Position numbers and translations under genes: made by a program. Below the pieces are notes generated by a model, which was not told where the DNA came from, searched no databases, and saw only the letters and a list, made by a program, of their open reading frames with translations. Positions 48,087 to 48,718 of a DNA stretch of 48,718 bases are shown one piece after another. Location of the stretch: positions 1 through 48,718 of the forward strand of contig NZ_LGAP01000041.1 of NCBI RefSeq assembly GCF_001270265.1, written 5' to 3'. This DNA comes from Ensifer adhaerens (lineage in GTDB: Bacteria > Pseudomonadota > Alphaproteobacteria > Rhizobiales > Rhizobiaceae). Within the stretch, counting starts at the first letter, position 1, and each line of letters opens with the position of its first letter.

Positions 48087-48420
48087 GCTCTTTTGTGAGC
48101 AATATCGAAGATGCCTTGTACCCTTCCTTTTTCATGCCAAACCCATTGTTCGATGCGACAATGTTCAAGGTCCCCGCAAAGAGTGTGAGATTTCCAATCC
48201 GGTGCACCAGCTTTGGATGTTGCGTTCTCGCTTTCTCCCCGAGATAGATCGACCATGCACCAAATTCCTCTCTGCTTTTCTTTGTATTGATCCGCCTTGG
48301 AATTATATGTTCGTACGCGATGTGCTGACCGCACCTTCGCTGGAAAACTTCGAATTCCGTCACAAAAGCCAACCGCTGTGCAGCACTAGATGCCGTAATG
48401 GGCCGGCACTCCTCGCATAG
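48001..48420 (-). pseudogene. Fragment of a DUF1524/HNH (GmrSD-like) nuclease
   Basis: The minus-strand frame reads YEHIIPRRINTKKSREEFG, a His/Glu HNH-like start, then KARTQHPKLVHRIGNLTLFA, GTLNIVASNNGFGMKKEGY and [11 protein letters not shown], the DUF1524 signature found at the C-terminus of GmrSD-type type IV restriction enzymes. The N-terminal bulk (DUF262) is absent, the right side is cut by the IS110 end near 48420, and the left side runs into the recombinase module and stops at 48001. Confidence 0.55.
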
Positions 48421-48504
48421 CCAAGAAGGTGGCTGTCCCTCAGAGTGATGATGTTGAAACGGGGTCCGATGATCTCGGCCCCAAGCATCAAGCGAGGGAC
48501 AACC

Positions 48505-48718
48505 ATGGACTATTATGCAGGAATTGATGTGTCGCTGGAACAGAGCAGCATCTGCGTCGTGGATGGGTCGGGCAAGATCGTGCGTGAGGCTAATGTGGCG
48601 AGCGAGCCTGAAGCGCTGTTGCAGCTTTTTGCCGATCTGGAGCTGCCGATCGTCACGATCGGCCTGGAAGCAGGACCATTATCGCAGTGGCTGCGCGCTG
48701 CACTTGTCGAGGCGGGCC
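48505..48718 (+). CDS. IS110-family transposase N-terminus, cut by window edge
   Basis: The frame starts at ATG 48505 (MDYYAGIDVSLEQSSICVVDGSG) and runs off the window after 71 codons. GIDVS with its acidic residue (Asp8) is the first part of the RuvC-like DEDD active site of IS110/IS1111 transposases, and the following TIGLEAGPLSQWLRAAL contains the family Glu region. Upstream, 48420-48504 is the non-coding left part of the element. It is unrelated in position to the IS110 C-terminal piece at 41888-42025. Confidence 0.88.
   Translation, partial: MDYYAGIDVSLEQSSICVVDGSGKIVREANVASEPEALLQLFADLELPIVTIGLEAGPLSQWLRAALVEAG

Noticed and set aside
48083-48334. Second minus-strand frame over the nuclease fragment
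   Set aside because: The DUF1524 signature is in the other frame; this one is a shadow.

Overview
The window looks like accessory DNA of an alphaproteobacterium of the Rhizobium/Sinorhizobium/Agrobacterium lineage, probably a megaplasmid or genomic island. Pointers are an ars operon with an arsenite aquaglyceroporin (arsR-aqpS-arsC-arsH type), a DUF1612 replicon protein, a pRiA4b ORF-3 family protein, an alpha-r14-like small RNA with anti-Shine-Dalgarno loops, high GC, and many insertion-sequence remnants.

Layout. (1) 1-178 is the start of an IS66-type orfA. (2) 266-3163 is an arsenic-resistance operon with two unrelated arsenate reductases. (3) 3278-6846 is a tniA-tniB-tniQ transposition module, of which the ars genes may be cargo. 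(4) 6916-8046 is a DUF1612/HTH gene. (5) 8092-28606 is a 20.5-kb conflict/defence locus and the main item of interest. (6) 28873-33428 is a small oxidoreductase cluster with a divergent LysR regulator. (7) 33501-36959 holds plasmid-type small genes, a candidate sRNA gene, and two broken DNA-repair genes (SRAP/YedK and a LigD-type ligase). (8) 36960-48718 is an IS graveyard (ISL3, ISKra4, IS21, IS256/IS110 chimera, IS3, serine recombinase, IS110) interrupting an AraC regulator-SDR pair.

The defence locus has two arms diverging from a 198-bp intergenic region. Rightward lie a WYL-domain regulator of the CapW/BrxR type and a Pol-beta/MNT nucleotidyltransferase. Leftward lies a long, mostly overlapping array: a metallo-beta-lactamase-fold protein ending in glycine; a single polypeptide carrying E2-like, E1 (ThiF-like) and JAB/JAMM domains; a four-TM protein; then after 308 nt a 1039-aa beta-rich protein, a 1645-aa DEAD/DEAH helicase with a DUF1998-like Cys cluster, and a 2004-aa protein with a STAND/AAA-like P-loop. 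The first half is a bacterial ubiquitin-like conjugation/deconjugation cassette. The second half resembles Druantia type III (DruH-DruE) with an extra giant ATPase. I infer one co-regulated antiphage system or two fused systems; the sequence shows the gene content and order, not the activity.

No tRNA, rRNA or CRISPR array was recognised. All functional statements rest on motif recognition by eye; no database searches were run.
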